A program made the position numbers and the translations under genes. A DNA stretch of 64,000 bases from CF-46 sp042408445 (GTDB taxonomy: Bacteria > Chloroflexota > Limnocylindria > Limnocylindrales > CSP1-4). Location of the stretch: positions 16,022-80,021 of the forward strand of contig JBHORC010000027.1 of assembly GCA_042408445.1 (NCBI GenBank), written 5' to 3'. This document shows, piece by piece, positions 1 through 8,600 of this stretch; position 1 is the stretch's first letter; the number at the start of each line of letters is the position of its first letter. Below the pieces are notes generated by a model that saw only the letters and a program-made list of their open reading frames with translations, had not been told where the DNA came from and ran no database searches.

Positions 1-1447
1 CCTGGCCGAGGGTCCGCGGGATCGGCGTGGCGGTCATCAGCAGGACGTGCGGCGCGTGGCCACCGGCCTTCGCCTCGAGCTGCCCGCGCTGCTCCACGCC
101 GAACCGGTGCTGCTCGTCGATCACGACGACGCCGAGGCGGGCGAACTCGACCCGCTCCTGGATCAGGGCGTGCGTCCCGACCACGACCGGGGCCTGCCCG
201 GACTTGACGAGATCCCGGACGTGGCTCGCCACCGCTGCGGTCTGGGAACCGGTGAGCAGCTCGACGGCGATCCCCGAGCCCTCGAGCAGGCCGGCGATCG
301 TCGCGTGGTGCTGGCGGGCGAGCAGCTCGGTCGGGGCGAGCAGCGCACCCTGGCGCCCTTCGAGCGCCGCCGCCCCGAGCGCCCACGCGGCGACCGCGGT
401 CTTGCCGCTGCCGACGTCGCCCTGGAGGAGCCGGAGCATCGGCGTCGGGCGCGCGAGGTCGGCGCGGATCGCGTCGATCGCCGACGCCTGGTCCGGCGTC
501 AGGTCCACGTCCGCACCCACCTTCGCCCGAAGTGCGGCGACCAGCGAGTCGCGAAGCCGGGCATCGGCGCGATCGTCGCCGGGGATCGGCTCGGCCGCGT
601 CACGACCGCGTTGTCGGCGACGACCCACCATGCCGAGCTGGAGCGCGAGCAGCTCGTCGAAGGCGAGCCGCCGGAGCGCCGCGTCGCGTCCGTCGAACGT
701 CGCCGGGAAATGGGCGTCCTCCAACGCGCGGGGAGCGCCGACGAGCTCCTCCTCGTCGCGGATCGCCGCAGGCAGGTACTCGGGGTAGCTGACCCCGGCC
801 CGGTCGAGCGCCTCGCGCATCGCAACGCGCAGACGGGCCGCGGTGAGACCGGCGGTGAGGCGGTAGACCGGGACGATCCGCCCGACGTGGAGCATCTCGT
901 CATCCCGGCCGACGGGCTGGAAGTCCGGGTTGTCGATCGTCAGCTTCCGGCCGAACCGCTTCAGCTTGCCGGAGATGATGATCTCGGCGCCGGGAAACAG
1001 CCGGCGCTCGATGTAGCGGCGGCCGAACCACGTCGCGTCCACGGTCCCCGTGGGATCCTCGAGCACCGCGATCGTCCGCTGAATGCGGCGGCGGAACGAC
1101 GGCTCGACGCGCACGTCCGCGACGGTGACCCGGGCACTGACGACGGTTCCGTCCTCGACCCAGACCAGCTCGCCGAGCTGTCGCATCTCGCGAAGGTCGT
1201 CGTACCGGCGGGGAAGGTGGAAGAGCAGCTCGCGAACCGTGAGGAATCCCAGCCGCCGACCGGCTCGCTGGAGGTGGTTCGCCGCACCCAGCCCGGAGCG
1301 GTTGACCATCGTGTCGAGGAGCTCGATGGGGTCCGTGGGTGGCGGCGGAACGGCGGCCTTCACGGCCGTCGGTCGACGCACCGTCGCCGCCACCGTCCGC
1401 GACCGTTGGCCGATGCGGTCCGGTCTGTGGTCGCCGGGTCGGGTCAC
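1..1447 (-). CDS. recG: ATP-dependent DNA helicase RecG, partial (3' end outside window)
   Basis: RecG remodels stalled replication forks and Holliday junctions as a dsDNA translocase. The minus frame is open from a GTG at 1447 to the window edge (about 482 codons). Early residues contain the wedge-domain landmark LLFHLPRRYDDL. The helicase core shows Walker A GDVGSGKT (near 400), the DEQHRFG box (near 110) and TATPIPRTL right at the edge, so the C-terminal helicase half is missing here. The start lies 4 nt after the stop of the DhaL-type gene, which suggests co-transcription. AGGAG sits almost against the GTG, so an internal start, for example at MVNRSGLG, is possible. The family assignment is secure; the N-terminus is less certain. 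Confidence 0.93.
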   Translation of the reverse strand, partial: MTRPGDHRPDRIGQRSRTVAATVRRPTAVKAAVPPPPTDPIELLDTMVNRSGLGAANHLQRAGRRLGFLTVRELLFHLPRRYDDLREMRQLGELVWVEDGTVVSARVTVADVRVEPSFRRRIQRTIAVLEDPTGTVDATWFGRRYIERRLFPGAEIIISGKLKRFGRKLTIDNPDFQPVGRDDEMLHVGRIVPVYRLTAGLTAARLRVAMREALDRAGVSYPEYLPAAIRDEEELVGAPRALEDAHFPATFDGRDAALRRLAFDELLALQLGMVGRRRQRGRDAAEPIPGDDRADARLRDSLVAALRAKVGADVDLTPDQASAIDAIRADLARPTPMLRLLQGDVGSGKTAVAAWALGAAALEGRQGALLAPTELLARQHHATIAGLLEGSGIAVELLTGSQTAAVASHVRDLVKSGQAPVVVGTHALIQERVEFARLGVVVIDEQHRFGVEQRGQLEAKAGGHAPHVLLMTATPIPRTLGQ

Positions 1448-1451
1448 GCTC

Positions 1452-3344
1452 CTACTCGGCCGAGATCAGGTAGCGGTAGTGCGGCTGTCCGCCGTGGACG
1501 ACCTCCACCTCTGCACCGAGCCGCTCGCCGATCCTGCGGGCGATCCCCTCGGCTTCCAGCAGCGTGGCGTCGTCGCCGTAGTAGAGCGTGACGAGCTCGA
1601 CGCCGGCGGCGAACGAGCCGACCGCCTTCAGCACGGCCCGCTCCCGATCCCCGTCCGCCGCGACCAGGCCGTCATCGGGGTCGAGGACGATCGTCTGGCC
1701 CTTCTTCACCTTGCGGCCGCCGATCCTCGCGTCCCGGACCGCCTCCGTGACCTGGATCGTCGCGAGGCCGCGACCGGCGGCCGTCATCGGCTCCACGTTC
1801 GCGGCCGCGTCGGCATCCGGATCGAAGGCGAGCAGGGCGGCGATCCCTTCGGCCGCGTTGCGGGTCGGAACGACGACGAGCCGGCGCTCGGCGCAGATCC
1901 GGGCCGCCTGCTCCGCCGCGAGGCGGACGTTGGGGTTGTTCGGCAGGACGATGACCTCGCGGGCGCGGGCGAGACGGGCGATCCGGAGCAGCTCCCCGGT
2001 GCTCGGGTTCGCGCTCTGGCCGCCACGGACGATCAGCTCGACGCCGAAGTCGCGGAACAGCTTCTCGAGTCCGTCGCCGGCGACGACCGCGGCGATCGCG
2101 GGTCCGAGAGCCGGATCGATGTCGACCGTGGCCGCTTCCCCGGGCCCGGCCGGATCCGCGACGGTCGCGGCGGTTGGGGCGGCGTCGGGCTCGGAGCGCG
2201 TCCGGCGGGCGCCGTTCCTCGCCGACGGAGCGAGGTCCGGGAGGTCCAGCGCGCGCGCGCCAGGCTCGGCGGCGGGCGGACGGTGAGGGGTCGCAGACCC
2301 GGCCGCCGTCCCCACGAACGACGAGGCGCGGGCCTCGCGAACGTCATCGGCCATCGAGTCCAGGTTCTCGACCGTGATCCGCGTGAGCGTGCCGAGCGAC
2401 AGGCCGTAGGCGATCACCTCGTCGGGTCGCTCATTGTGGACGTGAACCTTGACGAGCCGCGCATCGCCCCCCACGAGGACCGAGCTCCCGATCTGCTCGA
2501 GACGTTGCTGGATCGCCGGCACGTCGAGCACTTCGTCCGGTCGAGGCGCCAGGACGAAGACCGTCTCGTACCCGAAGGCGTCCGTCTCCAGGCCGGCCAC
2601 GCCGCTCCGGAAGGCCGGGGCAACAGGCCGCCGATCCTCGGCGTGAGCCGCAACCGCTGACGCGGGTCCCGTGGCGACGGCGAGCACCGCGGCGCCGGCG
2701 CGGACGGGTCGTCCATCGACAGCGAGGAGCGCGCCCTCGAAGAGCCGGAAGAGGCCCTGCCCACCCGAGTCCACGACCCCGGCCTCGCGCAGGATCGGGA
2801 GCAGGGACGGCGTCCTGGCAACGGATCGACGTGCGCCTTCGACCGTCGCGGCGAGCACCGTCGCGACGGCATCGTCCCGCTCGGCGGCCTCGACGGCGGC
2901 CGCGGAGGCCTCGCGGATGACCGTCAGGATCGTTCCCTCGACCGGCTTGCCGACAGCCGCGTACGCCGTCTTCGCGCCGACGGCGAGCGCATTGGCGAGA
3001 TCGAGGCCATTGAAGTCGCGCTTGCCGGCAAGGCCCTCGGCGAACCCGCGCAGGATCTGGCTCGTGATCACCCCCGAGTTCCCTCGGGCGCCCATGAGCG
3101 CGCCGAGCCCGACCGCGGCCGCCAACCGGTCGACCGGGCCGTCGCGGCCCGCCGACTCGGCCTCCTCGAGAGCGGCCCGGACCGTTGCCAGCATGTTCGT
3201 CCCGGTGTCCCCATCCGGAACCGGAAACACGTTCAGCGCGTTGATCTCGTCGACGTGCGCCTCGAGGTTCGCCACCGCACTCCGGATCGCCTCGAGGAGG
3301 CCCGCCGTCGTGCAGCGACTCCGCGGTCGTCGGGCCCGCGCCAT
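1452..3344 (-). CDS. DhaL-domain fatty acid kinase-like protein (FakA/YloV family)
   Basis: This 630-residue protein has an N-terminal DhaL (DAK2) ATP-binding domain with NVFPVPDGDTGTNM, whose aspartates hold the two metals, in about residues 1-200. A central region (near 250-340, GYETVFVL, VHVHNERPDEVI) and a C-terminal FakA-type domain follow. In Gram-positive bacteria FakA phosphorylates FakB-bound fatty acids for phospholipid synthesis; no fakB is visible here. A proline/alanine-rich linker lies around residues 345-400. The start overlaps the stop of the upstream Asp23-like gene by one base (TGATG). This gene pair is also seen next to rpmB in many Gram-positive genomes, which supports the call. 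The precise substrate is inferred. Confidence 0.85.
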   Translation of the reverse strand: MARARRPRSRCTTAGLLEAIRSAVANLEAHVDEINALNVFPVPDGDTGTNMLATVRAALEEAESAGRDGPVDRLAAAVGLGALMGARGNSGVITSQILRGFAEGLAGKRDFNGLDLANALAVGAKTAYAAVGKPVEGTILTVIREASAAAVEAAERDDAVATVLAATVEGARRSVARTPSLLPILREAGVVDSGGQGLFRLFEGALLAVDGRPVRAGAAVLAVATGPASAVAAHAEDRRPVAPAFRSGVAGLETDAFGYETVFVLAPRPDEVLDVPAIQQRLEQIGSSVLVGGDARLVKVHVHNERPDEVIAYGLSLGTLTRITVENLDSMADDVREARASSFVGTAAGSATPHRPPAAEPGARALDLPDLAPSARNGARRTRSEPDAAPTAATVADPAGPGEAATVDIDPALGPAIAAVVAGDGLEKLFRDFGVELIVRGGQSANPSTGELLRIARLARAREVIVLPNNPNVRLAAEQAARICAERRLVVVPTRNAAEGIAALLAFDPDADAAANVEPMTAAGRGLATIQVTEAVRDARIGGRKVKKGQTIVLDPDDGLVAADGDRERAVLKAVGSFAAGVELVTLYYGDDATLLEAEGIARRIGERLGAEVEVVHGGQPHYRYLISAE

Positions 3345-3778
3345 CAGGCCACGTCCGTGCCACTTGCCGCGAGATCGTCCGGCGCGACGTTGCTCGACCC
3401 TGGCGCACGCGACACTCGCCCGCCCGCCGCCGGCGCGACGGTTTCGAACGGGCCCGTGGCGAGGCCGGCGACGTGGATCGTCAGGCGGTCGACGTCACGG
3501 TCCAGGGCTCGCCGGACCGCATAGCGCACGGCCGAGTCCACCTGCCGAGCGACCTCGGCCACGGGGACCCCGTGGGCGACGGTCAGGTCGAGATCGATCG
3601 TGAGCTGCTCGTGCAGGGCGATCCGGATCCCCGTCGGTGGCAGGCCCACCGCGACGGCGATTCGTCCCCACAGTCCGCCCCCGGCGAACCCGATGACGCC
3701 GTACGACCCGAGCGTGGCGGCCCGGACCAGATCGGTCAGGGCGCGCCGCGTGACGAGGGAGCGGCCCCGGGTCGGCAT
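3344..3778 (-). CDS. Asp23/Gls24-family envelope stress protein
   Basis: The protein is about 144 residues. Its core, GVIGFAGGG followed by an amphipathic stretch with VPVAEVARQVDSAVRYAV and a beta-rich end (DRLTIHVAGL), matches the small Asp23/DUF322 fold. Family members associate with membranes or the cell envelope; the biochemical role is unknown. The frame stays open upstream to 3949, but the ATG at 3778 is chosen because it lies below the putative -10 at 3864-3869 and begins directly before the conserved region. No clear Shine-Dalgarno is seen, so the start is moderately uncertain. It is followed without a gap by the FakA-like gene and is divergent from rpmB. Confidence 0.72.
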   Translation of the reverse strand: MPTRGRSLVTRRALTDLVRAATLGSYGVIGFAGGGLWGRIAVAVGLPPTGIRIALHEQLTIDLDLTVAHGVPVAEVARQVDSAVRYAVRRALDRDVDRLTIHVAGLATGPFETVAPAAGGRVSRAPGSSNVAPDDLAASGTDVA

Positions 3779-3860
3779 GGAGGGATCGATCGGCACGCCG
3801 CGGGCATCCTCCTGTGGCCTGGATCGGCGGACGCGCGCTGGCAGCGAGCGCGAAGCGAGT

Positions 3861-3870
3861 GCTATCATAC
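3861..3870. promoter_or_regulatory. Putative bidirectional -10 element between Asp23-like gene and rpmB
   Basis: The plus strand reads TGCTATCAT (extended -10, hexamer 3863-3868). The minus strand reads TATGAT (3869-3864), so both directions share almost the same bases. Divergent genes start at 3778 (minus) and 3964 (plus), compatible with short leaders both ways. No good -35 hexamer is seen. This is inferred from sequence only. Confidence 0.45.
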
Positions 3871-3963
3871 CGCCCCGCTCGCCCGGTTCGACCGGGCGTG
3901 ACCGTGCGCCGAGCATCGCTCGACGTTCACGACCACCCACTTCGACCATTCCGAGGAACCCCG

Positions 3964-4161
3964 ATGGCCCGCTCCTGCGCCGTGTGCGGCAAGGTCTCGA
4001 TGGGCGGATTCAACCCCCAGTCGTCGGGGATGAACCGCGTCCGCGCCCACCGCCGCTACCAGCCGAACCTCCAGCCGTACACCGTCCGCACGAACGGCGT
4101 CGAGACGAAGTCCCTCGTCTGCACGCGCTGCCGGCGGACCGCGCTGAAGTCCGCCAAGTAG
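3964..4161 (+). CDS. rpmB: 50S ribosomal protein L28
   Basis: A 65-residue L28 of the large ribosomal subunit. It starts MARSCAVCGK and carries two CxxC pairs (CAVC near residue 5 and CTRC near residue 53), so it is the zinc-binding C+ paralogue form. The basic central part (NRVRAHRRYQPNLQ) and the ending are typical of the family. The start at 3964 is preceded by GAGGA. An in-frame extension to 3814 crosses the promoter and is rejected. The gene stands alone and ends in an inverted repeat shared with the convergent dtd. Confidence 0.97.
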   Translation: MARSCAVCGKVSMGGFNPQSSGMNRVRAHRRYQPNLQPYTVRTNGVETKSLVCTRCRRTALKSAK

Positions 4162-4192
4162 CGTGCGGCGCTTCGGCGCCGCCCTCGCGACG

Positions 4193-4216
4193 ACGCCCGG
4201 CTCCGGCCGGGCGTTT
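4193..4216. terminator. Bidirectional intrinsic terminator between rpmB and dtd
   Basis: A perfect 8-bp stem, ACGCCCGG (4193-4200) and CCGGGCGT (4207-4214), with a 6-nt loop and a short T run on the plus side. It sits between the convergent rpmB stop (4161) and dtd stop (4232). Confidence 0.7.
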
Positions 4217-4231
4217 GCATGTCCCCGACGC

Positions 4232-4678
4232 TCAGCGATCCGCCGTGTCGAGCCAGATCGTGAACGGCCCGTCGTTCACGAGCTCGACCGCCATCGCCGA
4301 CCCGAAGCGGCCCGTGGCGACCTGCACGCCGAGCCCGCGGAGCGTGTCCGCGAAGCGGAGGTAGAGCCGCTCCGCGAGGTCCGGGGCGGCTGCGCCGGTG
4401 AAGCCCGGCCGGCGGCCGCGGCGCGTGTCGGCGTAGAGCGTGAACTGGCTGACGACCAGGACACCGCCACTGACGTCGAGGAGCGACAGATTCGTCCGGC
4501 CGTCCGGATCGTCGAAGATCCGCAGCTCGGTCACGCGCCGGGCCAGCGCGTCGGTGGTCGCCTCGTCGTCCTCGGGCCCGACGCCGAGCAGGACGACGAG
4601 CCCCGCGTCGATCTCCCCGACGATCTCCGCGTCGACGCGCACGCGCGCGCCGCTCGTCCGCTGCAGGAGCGCGCGCAC
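4232..4678 (-). CDS. dtd: D-aminoacyl-tRNA deacylase
   Basis: Dtd hydrolyses D-amino acids (and glycine from tRNA-Ala) off mischarged tRNAs in the cytoplasm. The 148-residue protein has both signature motifs: SQFTLYAD near residue 78 and the C-terminal NDGPFT near residue 134. These form the cross-subunit active site with the Gly-Pro selectivity element (here GP within NDGPFT). It begins MRALLQRTSGARV, typical of the family. It lies 8 nt downstream of the rpe stop as the last gene of a long minus-strand run, and ends at the terminator shared with rpmB. Confidence 0.96.
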   Translation of the reverse strand: MRALLQRTSGARVRVDAEIVGEIDAGLVVLLGVGPEDDEATTDALARRVTELRIFDDPDGRTNLSLLDVSGGVLVVSQFTLYADTRRGRRPGFTGAAAPDLAERLYLRFADTLRGLGVQVATGRFGSAMAVELVNDGPFTIWLDTADR

Positions 4679-4686
4679 GACCGGTG

Positions 4687-5778
4687 TCAGCCGCCTGACG
4701 CGGCGTTGCCCGACCGCGCCCCATGCGCGCCGGATCCCGCCGGGCCGTCGCGCTCTGCGGCATCGTCGACGGTCGTCCCCGGTCGCACCGTCTCGGGCGG
4801 GCGGACGCCGTGCTCCGCGATGTACGCCGTGCGCCAGCGTTCCGCCTCGGCCTGGTAGCGCTCGCGGTCCGCGGCGTGCCGGGCGATCGTCAGCTCCTCG
4901 GCGGACGCCGGCACGAGCAGGTCATAGTCGCGGACGCCGTCGGGGTTGAATCGGCCGCTGCCGCGGAGCGGGATCACGGGGATGTCGCCGCGCTCGATCT
5001 CCTCCATGAACCGCCACGCAAGATGCTTCGGCAGCTGGGTGAAGGTCACCATCGCGTCGCGCGGGATCGGCGGATGGCCGTCGTTCAGGCGGTACTGGTA
5101 GCCCTCGTCCGCGAGCGCCCGGACGAGCCGGATCTCGCGTCCCATGTCGCGACCCTTGATCCAGAGGACCGAGCCGACGATGAGGATGTCGGCACCGAGG
5201 CCACCGACGAACTCCGCGCTCTCGCGGTTCACCCCGCCGTCGACGTGGACCTCCGCCCCGACCGGCTTGTGCGAGAGATAGTCGCGGGCGGCGAGAACCT
5301 TCTCCGCGGCCACGTCCTTCATGAACGCCTGGCCGCCGAACCCGGGCTCCACGGTCATCACGAGGATGATGTCGAGCAGGTGCCGATACGGTTCGAGGGC
5401 GGAGAGCGGGGTCTTCGGCTTCACCGCCAGCCCCGCAGCGCGGCCGGCCGCGCGGATCGCCTTCAGCGTCGGCTCGATCTGGGCCGGTTCGACCTCGACG
5501 TGGAACGTGACCGAGTCGCAGCCCGCCTCCAGGAACTCGTCGATGTACTGCTGCGGGTCGCTGATCATCAGGTGGGCGTCGAGCGGCAGCTCGGTCCGCG
5601 GCCGGATCCCCGCGATCATCTTCGGCCCGAAGGTGAGGTTCGGGACGAAGTGGCCGTCCATGATGTCGATGTGGAACCGGTCGGCGCCCTCGCGCTCGGC
5701 GCGACGGATGGCGTGACCCATGTTCGAATGGTCGGCATCCAGGATGCTGACCGCGACCCGCGCCCGGCCGCCGGCCAT
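4687..5778 (-). CDS. rpe: Ribulose-phosphate 3-epimerase with a long C-terminal extension
   Basis: Rpe interconverts ribulose-5-phosphate and xylulose-5-phosphate. Residues 1 to about 225 form a complete TIM barrel: SILDADHSNM, the metal/catalytic motifs DIMDGHFVPN and LDAHLMI, VEPGFGGQAF, and the phosphate-binding VDGGVNRE and IVGSVLW. The protein is 363 residues, about 130 longer than usual. The tail contains DIPVIPLRGSGRFNP and a charged helix ending in RWRTAYIAEHGV, then a disordered Gly/Ala/Arg end; I do not recognise it as a named domain. ATG 5778 is chosen because a GGGGGAG motif precedes it and it sits 2 nt after the rlmN stop. The epimerase role is firm; the extension is of unknown role. 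Confidence 0.92.
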   Translation of the reverse strand: MAGGRARVAVSILDADHSNMGHAIRRAEREGADRFHIDIMDGHFVPNLTFGPKMIAGIRPRTELPLDAHLMISDPQQYIDEFLEAGCDSVTFHVEVEPAQIEPTLKAIRAAGRAAGLAVKPKTPLSALEPYRHLLDIILVMTVEPGFGGQAFMKDVAAEKVLAARDYLSHKPVGAEVHVDGGVNRESAEFVGGLGADILIVGSVLWIKGRDMGREIRLVRALADEGYQYRLNDGHPPIPRDAMVTFTQLPKHLAWRFMEEIERGDIPVIPLRGSGRFNPDGVRDYDLLVPASAEELTIARHAADRERYQAEAERWRTAYIAEHGVRPPETVRPGTTVDDAAERDGPAGSGAHGARSGNAASGG

Positions 5779-5780
5779 CG

Positions 5781-6995
5781 CTACTCCCCCACCCCGACCG
5801 GGACGGGCTCGTCGCTCCGCTCGCCGCGCAGCGCGTGGGCGCTCTCGTCGATCAGCCTCGCCCGTCGCCGCGCGACGACGGCCGGCGCCGGCTCGCCGGC
5901 TCGCTCGGCCGCGAGCTGACCGCATGCCGCGCCGATCTCCTGGCCCCGGTTCCGCCGGATCGTTGCCGTCACCCCGGCGGCCGCGAGGATCGAGGCGAAC
6001 CGTTCGATCACGACGTCCGGCGAGGCGGTCCAGGGCGTGTGGGCGACGGGGTTCATCGGAATCAGGTTGACGTGGGCATGGTCGCCGCGGAGCAGCTCGG
6101 CCATCGCGACCGCATCCTCCTCCGTGTCGTTGATGCCCGCGATCATCGTCGCCTCGTAGGTCACGCGTCGGCCGGTCGCGGCGGCATGCTCGCGCGCGGC
6201 CGCGACGACGTCCGCGATCGGCCAGCGACGGTTCAACGGGACGAGCACGTCACGCAGCGCGTCGCGGGCGGCGTGGAGCGAGACCGCCAGCGTGAACTGC
6301 GGCCCGAGCGCAGTGAGCCGCCGGATGCCGGGCACGACGCCGGACGTCGAGACCGTGATGTGGCGGGCGCCGAGCCCGAACCGCTTCGGATCGTTCAGCG
6401 CGTCGACCGCGGCGAGGACCCGGTCGAGGTTCAGGAGCGGCTCGCCCATGCCCATGAACACGACGTTCGTGAGGCGGCGGCCGTCCGCTGCCAGCCGACG
6501 GGCGGCGTGCCGGACCTGGTCGACGATCTCGGCGGTCTCGAGGTCGCGCGTGAAGCCCAGCTCGCCCGTTGCGCAGAACGGACAGCCGACGGCACAGCCC
6601 GCCTGGCTCGAGATGCACAGCGTGTGCCGCTCGCGCTGGGTCCCACGCGCCGGGTAGTGCATGAGGACCGACTCGATGAGCGCGCCGTCGGACAGGCGGT
6701 GGAGCCCCTTCTCGGTCAGGCCGCCATCGCTGAGCCGCGTCTCCGTGTCACCGACCGTGTCAAATCGGAACGCGGACGCGAGCGATTCCCGGAGTGACGC
6801 GGGCAGCGTGACGACCTCCTCGAACGACGTGGCGCTGCCGCGCCACAGGGCATCGCCGATCTGTCGGGCGCGGTACGCAGGCTCGCCGCGCTCCGCCAGC
6901 CATGCGACGAGCTCGTCGATGGGCAGGCCGGAGAGACCGGGCCGGGGATCACGGCCGGGCGCGACGACGGGGAGCTCGATGCTTGAGGCAACCAT
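5781..6995 (-). CDS. rlmN: 23S rRNA (adenine2503-C2)/tRNA methyltransferase, radical SAM
   Basis: RlmN uses two SAM molecules and a 4Fe-4S cluster to methylate A2503 of 23S rRNA and A37 of some tRNAs. The 404-residue protein has the CxxxCxxC cluster motif (CAVGCPFC), MGMGEPLLN, the SAM-binding region with VSLHAA, and the resolving cysteine in GAACGQL near the C-terminus. The start at MVASSIEL (6995) gives the usual length. A TAGACT hexamer (7009-7004) lies 8 nt before the ATG, overlapping the fmt stop, so besides read-through from fmt a near-leaderless transcript is possible. Confidence 0.96.
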   Translation of the reverse strand: MVASSIELPVVAPGRDPRPGLSGLPIDELVAWLAERGEPAYRARQIGDALWRGSATSFEEVVTLPASLRESLASAFRFDTVGDTETRLSDGGLTEKGLHRLSDGALIESVLMHYPARGTQRERHTLCISSQAGCAVGCPFCATGELGFTRDLETAEIVDQVRHAARRLAADGRRLTNVVFMGMGEPLLNLDRVLAAVDALNDPKRFGLGARHITVSTSGVVPGIRRLTALGPQFTLAVSLHAARDALRDVLVPLNRRWPIADVVAAAREHAAATGRRVTYEATMIAGINDTEEDAVAMAELLRGDHAHVNLIPMNPVAHTPWTASPDVVIERFASILAAAGVTATIRRNRGQEIGAACGQLAAERAGEPAPAVVARRRARLIDESAHALRGERSDEPVPVGVGE

Positions 6996-7006
6996 CGGGT
7001 TCGAGT

Positions 7007-8011
7007 CTACGCGTGCGACCCGGCGGGATTGCCGGCGACGACCTCGGCCGGTGCCGCAGCGGGCGTGACGGCCGACCCGATGATCCCCGGCCGTCCCCGA
7101 AGGAGGGCCTCGCCGGACATCGGCCGGCCACCCGCGGGCTGGACCGTGTCGAGCACCAGCCGACCGTCGACCGTGGCGAGGGCGATGCCGGGCGGCTCCG
7201 CGACGATCTGGCCGGGCTCGTCGCCGGGCCGTGACGGGACGACGTGACCGGACAGCACGACGAGGCGGAGACCCGCAATGTCGAGATACGTGCCGGGCCA
7301 CGGGAGATACGCGCGGATCGCCCGCTCGAGCCGCTCGGCCGGGGATCGAGGATCCAGGCGGCCAGCCGTCCGACGGAGCGGTCGGGTCAGGGTCGCGCCG
7401 GCGGGGTCCTGGGCCGTGGCGGTGAGGTCGCCACCAAGCCACGGGTCGATGGACGCACGGAGCAGCTCCGCGGCGAGGACGGCGAGCCGCGCCTCCAGCT
7501 CCGGCGCCGTCTCGCGAGGACCGACGGGCGTCCGCTCGACTGCGACGATCGGGCCGGTGTCGATGCCATCGTCCATCCGGATGAGGCTGACCCCGGTGTC
7601 GGCGTCACCGGCGAGGATCGTGGCCGGGATCGGGGTGGCGCCGCGGTGCCGGGGCAGGAGCGACGGATGGAGATTCAGCGCACCGAACCGCCGATCGAGC
7701 AGGGCCGTCGGGACGATCTGACCGTAGTCGGCGAGGACGACGAGCTCGGGGTCGAACGACAGGAGATCCGCGACGGCCGCCGGGTCCCGGAGCCGTTCGG
7801 GCGTGCGGACCGCGAGGCCGAGCTCGAGCGCCTGCTCGTGGACCGGAGTTCGGGTCTCGACCTGACGTCGGCCGGCGGGTCGCGGCGGTGCGGTGACGAC
7901 CGCACGAAGATCGATGGACGGATGGTCGGCCAGGACCGCGAGCGCGGGCCGGGCGAAGGCGCCGCTGCCGAGAACGATCGTCGGGACCGGCCGCTCCGGC
8001 GGCCGCCTCAC
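7007..8011 (-). CDS. fmt: Methionyl-tRNA formyltransferase
   Basis: Fmt formylates initiator Met-tRNA using 10-formyl-THF. The 334-residue protein shows the N-terminal formyltransferase fold (TIVLGSGAFARPAL), the catalytic signature NLHPSLLPRHRG with the Asn-His pair, and DTGVSLIRMDDGIDTGPI. A C-terminal OB-like tRNA-binding domain follows (from about 215, LTRPLRRTAGRLDP). The GTG start at 8011 overlaps the def stop by 4 bp (GTGA), so the enzymes that add and remove the formyl group are translationally coupled. rlmN follows after 11 nt. Confidence 0.96.
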   Translation of the reverse strand: MRRPPERPVPTIVLGSGAFARPALAVLADHPSIDLRAVVTAPPRPAGRRQVETRTPVHEQALELGLAVRTPERLRDPAAVADLLSFDPELVVLADYGQIVPTALLDRRFGALNLHPSLLPRHRGATPIPATILAGDADTGVSLIRMDDGIDTGPIVAVERTPVGPRETAPELEARLAVLAAELLRASIDPWLGGDLTATAQDPAGATLTRPLRRTAGRLDPRSPAERLERAIRAYLPWPGTYLDIAGLRLVVLSGHVVPSRPGDEPGQIVAEPPGIALATVDGRLVLDTVQPAGGRPMSGEALLRGRPGIIGSAVTPAAAPAEVVAGNPAGSHA

Positions 8012-8529
8012 GCCAGGGCCCGCGCCGCCTTCTCCGCGTCGACCTGGTCGTCGTCATCCTCGTCGGCGCCGATGGGGATCAGCTCGTCCATCGACCCGAG
8101 GTAGTCGATGAAGAGCTTCCCGTCGAGATGGTCGAGCTCGTGCTGCAGCGCACGACCGAGCAGGCCGGACCCCGCGACCTTGATCTTCTTGCCGTGGCGG
8201 TTCTGGGCCACGACCCAGACCTTCTCCCGACGGGTGACGTAGGCGTAGTAGCCCGGGAGCGACAGGCACCCCTCGAGGTCGCGGTCGTCGCCCGCGGACC
8301 GCACGATCCGCGGGTTGATCAGCTCGTAGAGCTGGTCGCCGACCTCGATGACGCACGCCTGCAGCGCCTCGCCGACCTGCGGTGCGGCAAGGCCGACGCC
8401 GGGCGCGTGGCGCATGGTCTCGGTCATGTCGTCGAGCAGGCCGTGCAGGAACCGGCCGAAGCTGTCGACGGGCAGACCCTTCAGCCGAAGCCGGGGGTCA
8501 CCGAGGAGGACGATGGGGCGAACGCTCAT
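8008..8529 (-). CDS. def: Peptide deformylase
   Basis: Def is a metallohydrolase removing the N-formyl group from nascent proteins. All three motifs are present: GVGLAAPQVG, EGCLSLPG (metal Cys) and QHELDHLDG (HExxH). The 173 residues include an acidic C-terminal tail (ADEDDDDQVD). It is the first gene of the def-fmt-rlmN-rpe-dtd segment. A TATACT hexamer lies 7 nt before the ATG, so transcription could begin essentially at the start codon. Confidence 0.97.
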   Translation of the reverse strand: MSVRPIVLLGDPRLRLKGLPVDSFGRFLHGLLDDMTETMRHAPGVGLAAPQVGEALQACVIEVGDQLYELINPRIVRSAGDDRDLEGCLSLPGYYAYVTRREKVWVVAQNRHGKKIKVAGSGLLGRALQHELDHLDGKLFIDYLGSMDELIPIGADEDDDDQVDAEKAARALA

Positions 8530-8536
8530 GGCCCGG

Positions 8537-8542
8537 AGTATA
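8537..8542 (-). promoter_or_regulatory. -10 element upstream of def (possible leaderless start)
   Basis: The minus strand reads TATACT at 8542-8537, and the def ATG is at 8529. With the usual 6-8 nt from -10 to the transcription start, the mRNA would begin at or next to the ATG. No convincing -35 is seen. Confidence 0.45.
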
Positions 8543-8600
8543 CCGACGGCCTTTGCTGGACCTCCGGCCGGGCTTCGCCAGGCCTCGCGGCCCTCGCGAT

